A DNA stretch of 64,000 bases from Candidatus Thalassolituus haligoni (GTDB taxonomy: Bacteria > Pseudomonadota > Gammaproteobacteria > Pseudomonadales > Oceanobacteraceae). Below the pieces are notes generated by a model, which had not been told where the DNA came from, made no database searches, and was given only the letters and a program-made list of their open reading frames with translations. Made by a program: the position numbers and the translations under genes. The stretch covers positions 2,263,001 to 2,327,000 of the forward strand of contig NZ_CP139482.1 in the NCBI RefSeq assembly GCF_041222825.1, in the 5' to 3' direction. Below are positions 1 through 9,715 of the stretch, in pieces (the stretch's first letter is position 1; every line of letters starts with the position of its first letter).

Positions 1-32
1 ATGGTTCCTCCAGGTATTCGCTACAGCAACAT

Positions 33-66
33 AAAAAAAAGCGCATCCAGGATGCGCTCTTTTTCT
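33..66. terminator. Rho-independent terminator, bidirectional
   Basis: A perfect 9-bp inverted repeat (AGCGCATCC / GGATGCGCT, 40-58) is flanked by eight A on the left and five T on the right, so it can work in both directions. It lies about 110 nt beyond the hupB stop and most likely ends the hupB message on the minus strand; it may also end a gene left of the window. Positions 67-169 hold nothing recognisable. Confidence 0.75.
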
Positions 67-169
67 GGGTGGATAAAAACAGCTAAACATCAACGTCTTC
101 TGTTATTACCCCGTCCGGCATGCCAGACCGCCTATCAACCAACCAACTTACCAGATCAAACCAGATAAA

Positions 170-442
170 TCAGTTGACTGCATCTTTAAGCGCTTTTCCT
201 GGCTTGAAACCAGGAACCTTGGCTGCCTTGATTTGAATGGGCTCACCTGTTTGAGGGTTACGGCCAGTACGCTCTGCACGCTCTTTCACCATAAATGTAC
301 CAAAACCAACCAGGGCAACCTGATCACCCTCTTTTAACGCAGTACCAACACTTTCGATCATGGCATCCAGTGCGCGACCAGCAGCTGCCTTTGGAATATC
401 AGCTGATGCGGCAATGGCGTCGATTAACTCGGACTTATTCAC
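170..442 (-). CDS. hupB: DNA-binding protein HU-beta
   Basis: HU is a small basic nucleoid protein that bends and compacts DNA as a dimer. All 90 residues fit the family: N-terminal helices from [11 protein letters not shown], the GFGTF turn at 46-50, the DNA-binding arm with RTGRNPQTG at 58-66 and the closing [13 protein letters not shown] helix. The length is standard and the start is the only plausible one. It sits downstream of lon, the usual gammaproteobacterial order (lon-hupB), with 116 nt between them that hold a strong promoter, so it is probably mostly transcribed by itself. Assignment as the beta type rests on this synteny. Confidence 0.95.
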   Translation of the reverse strand: MNKSELIDAIAASADIPKAAAGRALDAMIESVGTALKEGDQVALVGFGTFMVKERAERTGRNPQTGEPIQIKAAKVPGFKPGKALKDAVN

Positions 443-523
443 ACTTATCCCCTCACTCTGTGTGCAGTATTAGATTCTTGTTATGCGACTGGGCGATCGC
501 TACAGGAAATTCAAGAGCGTCGA

Positions 524-552
524 TTTATACCAACTGGGTTATGTACCGTCAA
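524..552 (-). promoter_or_regulatory. Predicted sigma-70 promoter of hupB
   Basis: On the minus strand TTGACG (547-552) and TATAAA (524-529) are separated by exactly 17 nt, close to the sigma-70 consensus. It lies between the lon stop and hupB and would give a leader of about 75 nt. Prediction from sequence only. Confidence 0.7.
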
Positions 553-558
553 GCAGAC

Positions 559-2949
559 TCAATGCGTCTTTGGGCGAGAACCCTCGTCCTTACTGACGCT
601 TGCATCTTCTGTCGGAACAATTGGCGCAGAAACACCATCCGGGCTTGACTCAAGCGCCAAATCCAGAACCTCGTCGATCCAGTCTACAGCAATGACCTTC
701 AGGTCTTGCTTGATGTTTTCCGGTATATCCCTAAGGTCTTTTTCGTTTTCCTTGGGGATAATAACCGTCTTGATGCCACCGCGATGTGCGGCGAGCAACT
801 TTTCTTTTAATCCTCCAATCGCCAGCACTTTGCCCCTCAGGGTAATCTCACCCGTCATGGCTACTTCGGCCTTAACCGGAATACCCGTCAGGACAGATGC
901 CAGCGCTGTTGCCATCCCAATGCCAGCACTTGGGCCGTCCTTGGGTGTCGCACCTTCCGGCACATGCACATGAATGTCATTCTTTTCAAAAAATTCCGCA
1001 TTAATCCCCAAGCTTTCAGCACGGCTTCTAACGACCGTCAGAGCTGCCTGAATGGACTCCTGCATTACATCACCCAACGAGCCTGTCTTGATAATACGAC
1101 CCTTGCCAGCGGTTGCTGCAGCTTCAAGCGTCAACAATTCGCCACCTACGGAGGTCCAGGCAAGTCCTGTTACCTGTCCCACCTGATTACTGACACCCGC
1201 AAGGCCGTAGCGATACTTGGTGACACCAAGATATTCTTCCAGCAGTTCTTCGGTAATCACGCGTGTTGTCGTGGTCTGATCAAGCATGTTTGCCTTGACG
1301 ACACGGCGACACAACTTGGCCAGTTCTCTTTCAAGACCACGAACACCCGCTTCACGTGTGTAGTGGCGAATAATGCTGCGTAATTGAGTTTCCGGAAGCT
1401 CAATTTCATCCGTTTTCAAACCATTTTGCTTAATCTGTTTAGGTAACAAATAGCGCTGGGCAATATGAACCTTCTCCGCTTCGGTATAGCCGGGAATGCG
1501 GATGACTTCCATACGATCCAGTAACGGGCCAGGAATATTCATGCTGTTCGAGGTACAGACAAACATCACATCGGAGAGGTCATAATCAACCTCAAGGTAA
1601 TGATCGGCAAAGGTGTTGTTTTGCTCAGGATCAAGCACTTCCAGCAGCGCAGAAGCCGGATCACCGCGATGATCCATCCCCATTTTGTCGATTTCATCCA
1701 GCAAGAACAAAGGGTTACGTACGCCGACCTTGGTCATGCGTTGTACCAGCTTGCCCGGCATTGAGCCAATATAAGTACGACGATGGCCACGAATTTCGGC
1801 TTCATCCCGAACTCCGCCCAGCGACATACGCGTAAACTGCCGGTTAGTTGCCCGCGCAATCGATTTGCCAAGAGAAGTCTTGCCGACACCTGGAGGCCCG
1901 ACCAGGCACAGAACTGCACCCTTTACTTTCTTGACACGATTCTGCACCGCCAAATACTCAAGGATCCGCTCCTTAACCTCTTCCAGACCATAGTGATCGG
2001 AATCAAGTATCTCTTTGGCACGTATCAGATCGTGATTGAGGCGTGAGCGTTTTTTCCAGGGGAGGTTCAATACCCAGTCAAGATAGCCTCGAACGACTGA
2101 GGCCTCAGCCGACATCGGTGACATCATGCGCAACTTGCGTAATTCTGCTTCAGCCTTTTCCTTTGCTTCGCGAGTCAGGCCGACGGTTTCAATTTTCTCA
2201 GCCAGCTCATCAAACTCGTTGCCGCCATCTTCAAGGTCGCCCAGTTCTTTCTGAATGGCTTTCATTTGCTCATTCAGATAGTACTCACGTTGACTTTTTT
2301 CCATCTGCTTTTTGACCCGGCCGCGAATACGCTTTTCGACCTTGAGCAAATCAATTTCAGATTCCATCAGCTCCATCAAGTGCTCAACCCGCTCTTTCGG
2401 ATCAAACATCTCAAGCACTTCCTGCTTTTCTTCCAGCTTGAGAGAGATATGTGCGGCAATGGTGTCACTCAGGCGACTGACATCTTCGACGCCGGAAATA
2501 GTGGAAAGCACTTCACTGGGGACTTTTTTCGACAGCTGTACGTACTGTTCAAAATGGCCGGTCAGTGAGCGAGTCAGAATCTCGTTCTCACGCTCATCGG
2601 GTATTCGCGTCCCGGCTGGCAGCACCTGACCACGAAACAGATCGCTTTCATCGATCAGGCGCTCCAGCGTGGCCCGCTCTTCACCTTCGACCAGCACCTT
2701 GACCGTTCCATCAGGAAGGCGCAGCAACTGCAAAATGGTCGCCACCGTACCGACGGAATGCAGCCCATCAATACCAGGCGCGTCATCGGCCGCGTCCTTC
2801 TGGGCAACAAGCATGATGCGTTTATCACCCGCCATCGCTTCTTCCAGAGCATTGATTGATTTTTCCCGCCCCACAAACAGGGGAATAACCATAGCGGGAA
2901 AGACCACTACATCACGTAGTGGCAGGAGAGGTAACACTTCTTGATTCAT
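559..2949 (-). CDS. lon: ATP-dependent Lon protease
   Basis: Lon degrades misfolded and regulatory proteins in the cytoplasm as an ATP-driven hexamer. The 796-residue length is normal. The N-terminal substrate-binding domain fills about 1-300, the AAA+ module carries Walker A GPPGVGKT at 351-358 and Walker B FLLDEID near 415-421, and the C-terminal protease has the catalytic dyad Ser674 (KDGPSAG) and Lys717 (GGLKEKLL). No key residue is missing. It follows clpX after 119 nt that contain a terminator and then a heat-shock-like promoter, so it is likely induced separately from clpPX. The last 25 residues are a variable tail. Confidence 0.97.
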   Translation of the reverse strand: MNQEVLPLLPLRDVVVFPAMVIPLFVGREKSINALEEAMAGDKRIMLVAQKDAADDAPGIDGLHSVGTVATILQLLRLPDGTVKVLVEGEERATLERLIDESDLFRGQVLPAGTRIPDERENEILTRSLTGHFEQYVQLSKKVPSEVLSTISGVEDVSRLSDTIAAHISLKLEEKQEVLEMFDPKERVEHLMELMESEIDLLKVEKRIRGRVKKQMEKSQREYYLNEQMKAIQKELGDLEDGGNEFDELAEKIETVGLTREAKEKAEAELRKLRMMSPMSAEASVVRGYLDWVLNLPWKKRSRLNHDLIRAKEILDSDHYGLEEVKERILEYLAVQNRVKKVKGAVLCLVGPPGVGKTSLGKSIARATNRQFTRMSLGGVRDEAEIRGHRRTYIGSMPGKLVQRMTKVGVRNPLFLLDEIDKMGMDHRGDPASALLEVLDPEQNNTFADHYLEVDYDLSDVMFVCTSNSMNIPGPLLDRMEVIRIPGYTEAEKVHIAQRYLLPKQIKQNGLKTDEIELPETQLRSIIRHYTREAGVRGLERELAKLCRRVVKANMLDQTTTTRVITEELLEEYLGVTKYRYGLAGVSNQVGQVTGLAWTSVGGELLTLEAAATAGKGRIIKTGSLGDVMQESIQAALTVVRSRAESLGINAEFFEKNDIHVHVPEGATPKDGPSAGIGMATALASVLTGIPVKAEVAMTGEITLRGKVLAIGGLKEKLLAAHRGGIKTVIIPKENEKDLRDIPENIKQDLKVIAVDWIDEVLDLALESSPDGVSAPIVPTEDASVSKDEGSRPKTH

Positions 2950-2984
2950 CAGATTAGGTCTCTGCTACAAAGCAATATTCTGAG

Positions 2985-3012
2985 AGTGGGGGCTTCGACT
3001 ACCAAAAACAAG
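2985..3012 (-). promoter_or_regulatory. Heat-shock (sigma-32-like) promoter of lon
   Basis: Reading the minus strand upstream of lon, CTTGTT (3007-3012) is followed after 14 nt by CCCCCACT (2985-2992). This resembles the sigma-32 pattern CTTGAA-N13-17-CCCCAT. lon is a classical sigma-32 gene in E. coli, which fits. The match is imperfect in both boxes. Confidence 0.5.
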
Positions 3013-3019
3013 CGACAAA

Positions 3020-3056
3020 TAAATAAAAAGGAGCCATTGGCTCCTTTTTATTTATT
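3020..3056. terminator. Terminator after clpX
   Basis: A 10-bp perfect stem (AAAAGGAGCC at 3026-3035, GGCTCCTTTT at 3039-3048) with a 3-nt loop lies just past the clpX stop. On the minus strand it runs into a U-rich stretch. It separates clpX from lon. Confidence 0.8.
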
Positions 3057-3068
3057 TTTGGGTAGGCA

Positions 3069-4361
3069 TCAATCGTTTTCTGAAGAAGCCCGAGCAACAT
3101 CACCACTCTCATAAATCATGATCGGCTCGGCAATACCATTAATGACAGTATCTTCGATGACGACCTTGGCAATATCAGGCTCAGAAGGAACGCGGTACAT
3201 GGTCTGTAGCAACGCTCCCTCTAGTATTGACCGCAAGCCCCGTGCGCCGGTCTTTCGCTCCATCGCACAATTGGCAATGGCATCCAGAGCAGAGTCACGA
3301 ATCTCAAGCTCTACCGATTCCATTTCAAACAGTTTCTGGAATTGGCGAACAAGAGAGTTTTTCGGCTCGGTAAGAATTCGAATCAGGGCGTCCTTGTCGA
3401 GTTCATCCAGTGTTGCCACCACTGGCAAACGGCCAATAAATTCAGGAATCAGACCGAACTTGACCAGATCGACCGGTTCTACTTCACGCAAGGCAGCACC
3501 AATCGATTTTTGGTCTTCCTTGCCTTTTACGGTTGCGACAAAACCAATCGAACTACGCTCCGATCGATCACGAATGATCTGATCCAACCCGGCAAATGCC
3601 CCGCCACAAATAAACAGGATATTGGAGGTGTCGACCTGCAGGAATTCTTGCTGCGGGTGTTTTCGACCACCTTGTGGCGGCACGGATGCAACGGTCCCCT
3701 CGACAAGCTTCAGCAACGCTTGCTGAACCCCTTCGCCCGAAACATCACGAGTAATTGACGGGTTGTCAGACTTGCGTGAAATTTTGTCAATTTCATCAAT
3801 ATAGACAATTCCGCGCTGAGCACGCTCAACGTCGTAATCACACTTCTGCAACAGTTTCTGAATGATATTTTCCACATCTTCACCAACGTAACCGGCTTCT
3901 GTCAGCGTGGTTGCATCAGCAATTGTGAACGGCACATTCAGCAGACGTGCCAGCGTCTCTGCCAGTAAAGTCTTGCCGCTACCCGTTGGGCCAATCAGCA
4001 GGATATTACTTTTAGACAGCTCGACATCGCCTTTTCCCTTGCCCTCGCCAAAGCGCAGGCGTTTGTAGTGGTTATAAACCGCTACCGCCAGAACTACCTT
4101 GGCTTTATCCTGACCGATAACGTATTCATCCAGAGTCAGACGAATTTCCTGTGGCGTAGGTAGTTTGTCAGAACTGCCCTTGTTATCGGCTTCCTGGACT
4201 TCTTCGCGAATAATGTCATTACAAAGATCAACACACTCATCGCAAATAAACACCGAAGGCCCGGCAATCAGCTTGCGCACTTCATGCTGACTCTTACCGC
4301 AAAACGAACAGTAGAGCAGCTTGCCGCCGTCTTCGCCCTTGCCTTTAGTATCGTCGGTCAT
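3069..4361 (-). CDS. clpX: ClpXP protease ATPase subunit ClpX
   Basis: ClpX unfolds tagged substrates and feeds them to ClpP. The N-terminal zinc-binding domain has its four cysteines at 18, 21, 40 and 43; the AAA+ domain carries Walker A GPTGSGKT at 124-131 and Walker [11 protein letters not shown] near 185-194, followed by the RSERSSIGF pore/loop region. 430 residues is typical (E. coli 424). It lies 86 nt downstream of clpP on the same strand, the standard clpP-clpX arrangement, and is closed by its own terminator. Confidence 0.97.
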   Translation of the reverse strand: MTDDTKGKGEDGGKLLYCSFCGKSQHEVRKLIAGPSVFICDECVDLCNDIIREEVQEADNKGSSDKLPTPQEIRLTLDEYVIGQDKAKVVLAVAVYNHYKRLRFGEGKGKGDVELSKSNILLIGPTGSGKTLLAETLARLLNVPFTIADATTLTEAGYVGEDVENIIQKLLQKCDYDVERAQRGIVYIDEIDKISRKSDNPSITRDVSGEGVQQALLKLVEGTVASVPPQGGRKHPQQEFLQVDTSNILFICGGAFAGLDQIIRDRSERSSIGFVATVKGKEDQKSIGAALREVEPVDLVKFGLIPEFIGRLPVVATLDELDKDALIRILTEPKNSLVRQFQKLFEMESVELEIRDSALDAIANCAMERKTGARGLRSILEGALLQTMYRVPSEPDIAKVVIEDTVINGIAEPIMIYESGDVARASSEND

Positions 4362-4447
4362 TCGACTGCCTCATTCTGGTACATAGCATTCATATATAGG
4401 TGCACACTGGCCAGGTTTCAAGCCTCCCACCCCATGTCAGGCAAAAT

Positions 4448-5074
4448 TTATTGACCTCGATGGGTCAAAACCTTATCAATCAGACCATATTCGAGTGCCT
4501 GATCCGCTGTCATGAAGTTGTCTCGCTCGGTATCGGCAGCAATGGTGTCGTAACTCTGGCCGGTATGATGAGCCAGAATTCGGTTCAAGCGTTCCTTGGT
4601 ATGCTGAATATTACGGGCATGAATCTGGATATCCGTTGCCTGTCCCTGAGCACCACCGCTTGGCTGGTGAATCATTACTCGTGAGTTTGGTACACTGTAG
4701 CGTTTACCCGCCGCGCCAGCAGCCAGCAGGAAAGCCCCCATACTGCATGCCTGCCCAATCACCATGGTGCTGACGTCCGGCTTGATAAACTGCATGGTGT
4801 CATAAATCGACAAACCTGCTGATACCGAACCACCTGGCGAGTTGATATACAGATGAATATCCTTATCCGGATTTTCAGACTCAAGAAACAGCAGCTGGGC
4901 AACCACCAGGTTGGCCATGTGATCTTCAACAGGCCCCACCAAAAAAATCACCCGTTCCTTCAGCAGGCGGGAATAAATGTCGTAAGAACGCTCGCCGCGA
5001 GCAGACTGCTCTACTACCATAGGAACCAGGGCATTCTGAATCACTTCTGATCCCTGAGTGAATTGATCATTCAT
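4448..5074 (-). CDS. clpP: ClpP serine protease subunit
   Basis: Proteolytic core of ClpXP/ClpAP, a self-compartmentalised tetradecamer. The catalytic triad is visible: Ser111 in [11 protein letters not shown], His136 in [10 protein letters not shown] and Asp185 in TERDNFM. The N-terminal 14 or so residues correspond to the propeptide removed in E. coli ClpP. Length 208 is normal. It sits between tig and clpX in the conserved order, separated from tig by a terminator, so it probably has its own promoter in 5075-5115 and beyond, although no clear -10/-35 pair was picked. Confidence 0.97.
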   Translation of the reverse strand: MNDQFTQGSEVIQNALVPMVVEQSARGERSYDIYSRLLKERVIFLVGPVEDHMANLVVAQLLFLESENPDKDIHLYINSPGGSVSAGLSIYDTMQFIKPDVSTMVIGQACSMGAFLLAAGAAGKRYSVPNSRVMIHQPSGGAQGQATDIQIHARNIQHTKERLNRILAHHTGQSYDTIAADTERDNFMTADQALEYGLIDKVLTHRGQ

Positions 5075-5115
5075 AAAGCATTACTCCCATACAAAACCAG
5101 TATCGAACCATTATT

Positions 5116-5150
5116 ACAAAAACAGCCGCTATTTAGCGGCTGTTTTCGAG
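5116..5150. terminator. Terminator between tig and clpP
   Basis: A 12-bp perfect stem (AAAACAGCCGCT at 5119-5130, AGCGGCTGTTTT at 5135-5146) with a 4-nt loop lies just beyond the tig stop. It would end or attenuate the tig message before clpP. Confidence 0.8.
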
Positions 5151-5195
5151 TTTAGCCATTGGAGACGAGTATGTCAGTCCCCAAAATACCAACTA

Positions 5196-6506
5196 TTACA
5201 TTGCTTGGTTGGCATTGGCAGAACGAATCACGTCTTCGTATGAGGTTTCAACCACAGAAACAGTCGCTGCAGCCAGGACTTTTTCAATCAGCTGATCTTC
5301 CAGCGCCAGAGATTCTACCTGGGCCTTTTGCTCTGCATTAGTTGAATAATACTCACGTACCTGTTCAGGCTCTTGATACGTTGAAGCGATCTCTTCAATC
5401 AGCTCTGCCACTTTTTCTTCGGAAGGCTTCATGTCTGCCGCTTCAATCGCAGCACTCATCAACAAGCCAACCTTGACGCGTTGCTCAGCCTGGCCCTTGA
5501 AAATCTCTGCAGGCAGCTGTGAAGCATCCATTTGGCCGCCAAACTGCTTGACAGCCTGCTGTCGCAGGCGATCGATTTCCCTCTCAACCAGAGGCGTAGG
5601 TGCATCAATCTCATTACCAGCAACCAGAGCATCAATCACCTGTTGCTTGGTCAGAGTACGCAAAGCGCGCTTTAGTTCGCGTTCCATATTGGTGCGAATC
5701 TCAACGCGGAATTCAGCTTCATCTGCAGTTTCAACACCGAATGAGCTGAAGAACGTTTCATTCATCTCGGGCAGCTCGCCCTTTTCGACTTTTTGCACAG
5801 TAATTTTGAATTGTGCAGGCTTACCTTTCAGCTCTTCCTTGTGGTAATCCTCAGGGAAGTTCACATCAATAGTTTTCTCATCGCCAGCGACAAAGCCGAC
5901 AATTGCCTCTTCAAAACCAGGAATCATTGAACCGGAACCCAATGTCAGCGTGTGGCCACTGGCCTTGCCGCCATCAAAGGCTTCACCATCGACAAAACCT
6001 TCAAAGTCGATGACTACGCGATCACCGTCTTCAGCGGCCGCATCCGTTTCTGACCAGGTGGTGTTCTGCTGACGCAGGGTATCCACCATCTTTTCCATGT
6101 CTTCGTCAGTGACGGCAGCGGTTTTTTGCTCAACGGAGATGGTTGAGAAGTCACCCAGAACCACCTCGGGATACACTTCGAACGTGGCCTTGAATTCCAA
6201 ATCCTTGCCATCTTCATTGACGACAGGCTCAAAACTTGGCATTCCTGCCAGCTTGACTCCTTGCTCTTGCACCGTCTGGAAAAAAGACTGCTGCATTTGC
6301 TGGTAGATGGCTTCGTAACGAGCTTGCTGACCGAACATGCGCTTGATCACTGCAGGAGGAACCTTGCCTGGGCGAAAACCATCAATACGACGACCTTTGG
6401 CCAGTTTCTTCAGTTCTGCTGTTACTTTTTGTTCTACTTCCGCAGCAGGAACGCCAATAGTCATACAACGCTGAAGACCACTGGTTGTCTCGATGGACAC
6501 TTGCAT
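5196..6506 (-). CDS. tig: Trigger factor, ribosome-associated chaperone
   Basis: Trigger factor binds nascent chains at the ribosome exit tunnel. Its ribosome-docking signature GFRPGKVPP lies at 43-51, followed by an FKBP-type prolyl isomerase domain around 155-245 (GDRVVIDFEGFVDG, then SGSMIPGFEEAIVG) and the long C-terminal helical chaperone arms. The 436-residue length matches the family (E. coli 432). The start is supported by a short leader behind a good promoter. It opens the tig-clpP-clpX-lon-hupB run. Confidence 0.97.
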   Translation of the reverse strand: MQVSIETTSGLQRCMTIGVPAAEVEQKVTAELKKLAKGRRIDGFRPGKVPPAVIKRMFGQQARYEAIYQQMQQSFFQTVQEQGVKLAGMPSFEPVVNEDGKDLEFKATFEVYPEVVLGDFSTISVEQKTAAVTDEDMEKMVDTLRQQNTTWSETDAAAEDGDRVVIDFEGFVDGEAFDGGKASGHTLTLGSGSMIPGFEEAIVGFVAGDEKTIDVNFPEDYHKEELKGKPAQFKITVQKVEKGELPEMNETFFSSFGVETADEAEFRVEIRTNMERELKRALRTLTKQQVIDALVAGNEIDAPTPLVEREIDRLRQQAVKQFGGQMDASQLPAEIFKGQAEQRVKVGLLMSAAIEAADMKPSEEKVAELIEEIASTYQEPEQVREYYSTNAEQKAQVESLALEDQLIEKVLAAATVSVVETSYEDVIRSANANQAM

Positions 6507-6580
6507 AGATGCCTCTCAGATAAAGTGTTTTTTACGATCACTACCGGACAAACGCCGGTCATCAATTCAGAAAGCCGCGA

Positions 6581-6609
6581 AGTATAGCGCAAGCCAGAGG
6601 ACGAATAAA
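6581..6609 (-). promoter_or_regulatory. Predicted promoter of tig
   Basis: On the minus strand a near-consensus -10 TATACT (6581-6586) is preceded after 17 nt by a weaker -35 TTTATT (6604-6609). The implied leader is about 70 nt. Confidence 0.55.
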
Positions 6610-6883
6610 CGAGAGAAAACAAACCGCTGCAAATTGCCATCACAGGCAAAACACAAAACGAAAAAACAAGACGAATGACTGGGTACGGAACATGGCAAAA
6701 ACAGCATCCCGGCGGACTGGTCAAGACGAGCCATAAAGTAATGACCGTCAATAACGACCGCAGAAAACCTGAACAAAAAATGATGAGAAAAGCTGAAGAT
6801 TAAAACAGAGGAGTAACCATCGAACAGATACACCCAAGCCTGGGCGGCCAAGTCGGTAGATACTGCTGAATATGCTTGATAAG
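6610..6883. other. Gene-free stretch between tig and the tRNAs
   Basis: No convincing gene, RNA or clear terminator is visible here. In Pseudomonas this interval often carries a further tRNA gene (Leu), which is not present as an intact copy. Confidence 0.5.
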
Positions 6884-6960
6884 TGGGGTGGCCGACGGGG
6901 ATCGAACCCGCGACAACAGGAATCACAATCCTGGACTCTACCGACTGAGCTACGGCCACC
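6884..6960 (-). tRNA. tRNA-His (GTG)
   Basis: The cloverleaf reads cleanly on the minus strand: acceptor GTGGCCG pairing with CGGCCAC, anticodon loop TTGTGAT giving GTG, T-loop GGTTCGATCCC and an encoded CCA. An extra G precedes the acceptor stem and faces a C discriminator, the G-1 hallmark of histidine tRNA. Last of a three-tRNA operon. Confidence 0.95.
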
Positions 6961-6984
6961 ATATCAATGCTCGGGATGCCTTGA

Positions 6985-7061
6985 TGGCGCACCCGGCAGG
7001 GCTTGAACCTGCAACCCCCGGCTTAGAAGGCCGGTGCTCTATCCAATTGAGCTACGGGCGC
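6985..7061 (-). tRNA. tRNA-Arg (TCT)
   Basis: Full cloverleaf on the minus strand with acceptor GCGCCCG, D-arm AGCTCAATTGGATAGAGC, anticodon loop CTTCTAA (TCT, reading AGA/AGG), T-arm GCAGGTTCAAGCCCTGC and encoded CCA. Second in the operon, 27 nt after tRNA-Pro. Confidence 0.95.
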
Positions 7062-7087
7062 ATGTCCATCTAACCATTTAGATTAAA

Positions 7088-7164
7088 TGGTCGGGGTAGA
7101 GAGATTCGAACTCCCGACATCCTGGTCCCAAACCAGGCGCGCTACCAGACTGCGCTATACCCCG
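7088..7164 (-). tRNA. tRNA-Pro (TGG)
   Basis: Cloverleaf on the minus strand with acceptor CGGGGTA, anticodon loop TTTGGGA (TGG), T-arm GGGAGTTCGAATCTC and encoded CCA. First gene of the Pro-Arg-His operon. The position of this cluster between folD and tig is like that in Pseudomonas. Confidence 0.95.
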
Positions 7165-7220
7165 TCACACAACCTGAAAGTAGTCAGTGTTTCGACCAAC
7201 CCCCTCAAGTGGCTGCGCAT

Positions 7221-7247
7221 ATTATAGATCACCCCTTTACAGGTCAA
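7221..7247 (-). promoter_or_regulatory. Predicted promoter of the tRNA operon
   Basis: On the minus strand TTGACC (7242-7247) and a perfect TATAAT (7221-7226) are 15 nt apart, followed by a GC-rich discriminator (ATGCGC) typical of stringently controlled stable-RNA promoters. The spacing is short by 1-2 nt. Confidence 0.6.
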
Positions 7248-7402
7248 CTGAAATTTAAAAATAATTCGATAAAACAAATACTTCACACTACTTGCAGAGA
7301 AAAAGCCTGATGACAGGCACGACACTTGCGTGCCGCTTTGTTTTCCTTCGCCAGCATGAGAAAATCGCCACAGATGCACTTATACAACAGGTTTTTCATT
7401 TC

Positions 7403-8257
7403 ATGACAGCACAACTGATTGACGGCAAAGCCAGGGCGGAAGCTATCCGTAACCATATTCACCTGCAGGTATCCGAGCGCCTGAAGCAGGGAAAACGCCC
7501 GCCGGGGCTGGCCGTCATTCTGGTAGGTGAGGATCCTGCCTCCCAGGTGTACGTTTCTCACAAGCGTCGTGATTGTGAGCAGGTGGGGATTGTCAGCAAG
7601 GCCTATGATCTGCCGGCCACAACCTCTCAGCAGGTATTGCTGGATCTGATCGAACAACTGAACCAGGACGCCACCGTAGATGGCATTCTGGTTCAGTTGC
7701 CACTGCCTGCCGGCTTGCGGGCTGATGAAATCCTCGAACAAATAGACCCCACCAAAGATGTCGATGGCTTTCACCCATTTAATATGGGCCGCCTTGCCCA
7801 GCGCATCCCCCTGCTTCGTCCCTGTACACCGGCAGGCATCATTGATCTGCTAGACACCACCGGCAAGGATATTACCGGCATGCACGCTGTTGTGGTTGGC
7901 GCGTCCAATATTGTTGGTCGGCCAATGGGGCTGGAACTGTTATTACGTGGCTGCACCGTCACCACCTGCCACCGCTTCACCAAAAACCTGGAGCAGCATG
8001 TCCGTCAGGCCGACTTGCTGATAGTTGCCGTCGGCAAGCCCGGCATCGTGAATAGCGAATGGATCAAGCCAGGAACCATTGTTATTGATGTGGGCATTAA
8101 TCGCACCCCGGAAGGCCGTCTGATTGGCGATGTGGAATTTGCTGGCGCAGCCGCCAGAGCCTCCCATATCACACCAGTACCGGGTGGGGTTGGCCCGATG
8201 ACCCGAGCCAAACTACTTGAAAACACCCTGTTTGCCTGCGAAAACCTTCATAGCTGA
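7403..8257 (+). CDS. folD: Bifunctional methylenetetrahydrofolate dehydrogenase/cyclohydrolase
   Basis: FolD interconverts 5,10-methylene-, methenyl- and 10-formyl-tetrahydrofolate, supplying one-carbon units in the cytoplasm. From ATG 7403 ([10 protein letters not shown]) the protein has 284 residues, the family norm; the reading frame is open further upstream but those residues have no family counterpart. Visible motifs are the active-site Tyr50/Lys54 in SQVYVSHK, the DVDGFHPFN loop, the NADP-binding [11 protein letters not shown] and the family signature [10 protein letters not shown]. It is convergent with cysS and shares a bidirectional terminator with it. Confidence 0.96.
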   Translation: MTAQLIDGKARAEAIRNHIHLQVSERLKQGKRPPGLAVILVGEDPASQVYVSHKRRDCEQVGIVSKAYDLPATTSQQVLLDLIEQLNQDATVDGILVQLPLPAGLRADEILEQIDPTKDVDGFHPFNMGRLAQRIPLLRPCTPAGIIDLLDTTGKDITGMHAVVVGASNIVGRPMGLELLLRGCTVTTCHRFTKNLEQHVRQADLLIVAVGKPGIVNSEWIKPGTIVIDVGINRTPEGRLIGDVEFAGAAARASHITPVPGGVGPMTRAKLLENTLFACENLHS

Positions 8258-8272
8258 TTTTTCCGCGACAAA

Positions 8273-8310
8273 ACAAAGCAGCCCGGCTATTTGCCGGGCT
8301 GCTTTGTTTT
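8273..8310. terminator. Bidirectional terminator folD / cysS
   Basis: A 15-bp perfect stem (8273-8287 with 8293-8307, core AGCAGCCCGGC) and 5-nt loop with A-rich and T-rich flanks on either side. It lies between two convergent stop codons and serves both. Confidence 0.9.
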
Positions 8311-8336
8311 CAAACAACCAGAAGCGACGACAAGCG

Positions 8337-9707
8337 CTACTGCTTGATCCAGCTAGTGCCTTCAGGGCCATCTTTCAAAACAACCCCCCTTGCCACTAGC
8401 TCATCGCGCACCGCATCTGCCGTCACAAAATCCCTGGCTTTTTTGGCGTCCAGGCGTTTCTGGATCATCTCCTCGATCCAGCCCGCATCATCGCCAGCAC
8501 CCGCTTGAAAGAAGGCCTGTGGATCAGACTGCAAACAACCCAGAACCCCCCCCAGATAACGTAACTGCCCAGCCAAAGCTGCCTGTTCTTCACCTTCAGA
8601 CTTATTGATGGCGCGAGCCAACTCAAACAGCACTGCAATGGCTTCCGGTGTATTAAAGTCATCATCCATAGATGCATGAAACCGTAGCGAAAAATCGTTT
8701 TCTACATCGGCGACCGCTCCCACTCCAATACCATCCAGGGCGTTGTAGAAACGCTCCAAGCGGGTCTGGGATTCTTTCAAGCTGTCTTCGCTGTAGTTGA
8801 TGGCGCTGCGATACTGGCTCGACAGCAGCAGAAAACGCACCACTTCAGCGGGATACTTGTCGAGAATTTCCCGAATGGTAAAAAAGTTGCCTAATGACTT
8901 GGACATTTTTTCGCCGTCAACACGCACCGCCCCGGCATGCATCCAGGTATTCACAAAGTGCTTGCCATTGGCTGCCTCAGACTGGGCAATTTCATTCTCG
9001 TGATGTGGAAACTTCAAGTCCGGACCGCCGCCGTGGATATCAAAGGTATCTCCGAGACAGCATTTGGACATGGCAGAACATTCAATGTGCCAACCCGGGC
9101 GACCAATACCCCAAGGAGATTCCCAGTGCGGCTCATCCGGCTTGGCGGCTTTCCAGAGTACAAAATCCAGTGGATCCCGCTTGTGCTCATCCACCCCGAC
9201 ACGGGCACCGGCTTCCAATTCATCCAGTACCTTGCCGGATAATTTGCCGTAACCCTCAAACTTGCGCACCGAATAGTAGACGTCGCCATTTTCGGCTGGA
9301 TAGGCAAAACCCTTTTCGATCAGAGTTACAACCAATGCAATAATATCGTCGATATGGGCCGTCGCACGCGGCTCGGCATCAGGCATTTCGACGCCCAGCA
9401 GCTCAGAATCCTTGTGCATCTCGGTAATAAAACGTTCGGTCAGCGCATCAAACGCCTCGCCGTTTTCATTGGCACGAGTGATGATCTTGTCGTCGATGTC
9501 AGTGATATTACGAATGTAATTCACCTCAAAACCGCGATGACGCAGATATCGCGCGATCACATCAAACGCCACCATCACACGGGCGTGGCCCAGATGACAG
9601 AAGTCATAAACCGTCATGCCGCAGACATACATGCCCACTTTGCCGGGCACCAGAGGCTTGAATGCCTCTTTCTGACGGGTCAGGGTATTGTAAATAGACA
9701 GTGTCAT
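8337..9707 (-). CDS. cysS: Cysteinyl-tRNA synthetase
   Basis: Class I synthetase that charges tRNA-Cys. The HIGH-type motif appears as HLGH at 38-41, KMSKS at 267-271, and the zinc ligands specific for cysteine recognition are at Cys29, Cys210, His235 and Glu239. Length 456 is normal (E. coli 461). Its start lies 8 nt after the glnS stop, so both synthetases form one transcription unit driven from upstream of glnS. Confidence 0.97.
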   Translation of the reverse strand: MTLSIYNTLTRQKEAFKPLVPGKVGMYVCGMTVYDFCHLGHARVMVAFDVIARYLRHRGFEVNYIRNITDIDDKIITRANENGEAFDALTERFITEMHKDSELLGVEMPDAEPRATAHIDDIIALVVTLIEKGFAYPAENGDVYYSVRKFEGYGKLSGKVLDELEAGARVGVDEHKRDPLDFVLWKAAKPDEPHWESPWGIGRPGWHIECSAMSKCCLGDTFDIHGGGPDLKFPHHENEIAQSEAANGKHFVNTWMHAGAVRVDGEKMSKSLGNFFTIREILDKYPAEVVRFLLLSSQYRSAINYSEDSLKESQTRLERFYNALDGIGVGAVADVENDFSLRFHASMDDDFNTPEAIAVLFELARAINKSEGEEQAALAGQLRYLGGVLGCLQSDPQAFFQAGAGDDAGWIEEMIQKRLDAKKARDFVTADAVRDELVARGVVLKDGPEGTSWIKQ

Positions 9708-9715
9708 AACGGGGA

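Noticed and set aside
6835..6870. A plus-strand stretch resembling the 5' half of a tRNA-Leu (GGCGGCCAAGTCGGTAGATA)
   Set aside because: Only the D-arm region is similar; no matching acceptor 3' strand, anticodon arm or T-arm follows, and it is on the opposite strand to the tRNA operon.
7292..7402. N-terminal extension of FolD from an upstream start
   Set aside because: The extra 37 residues have no family counterpart; ATG 7403 gives the standard FolD length.
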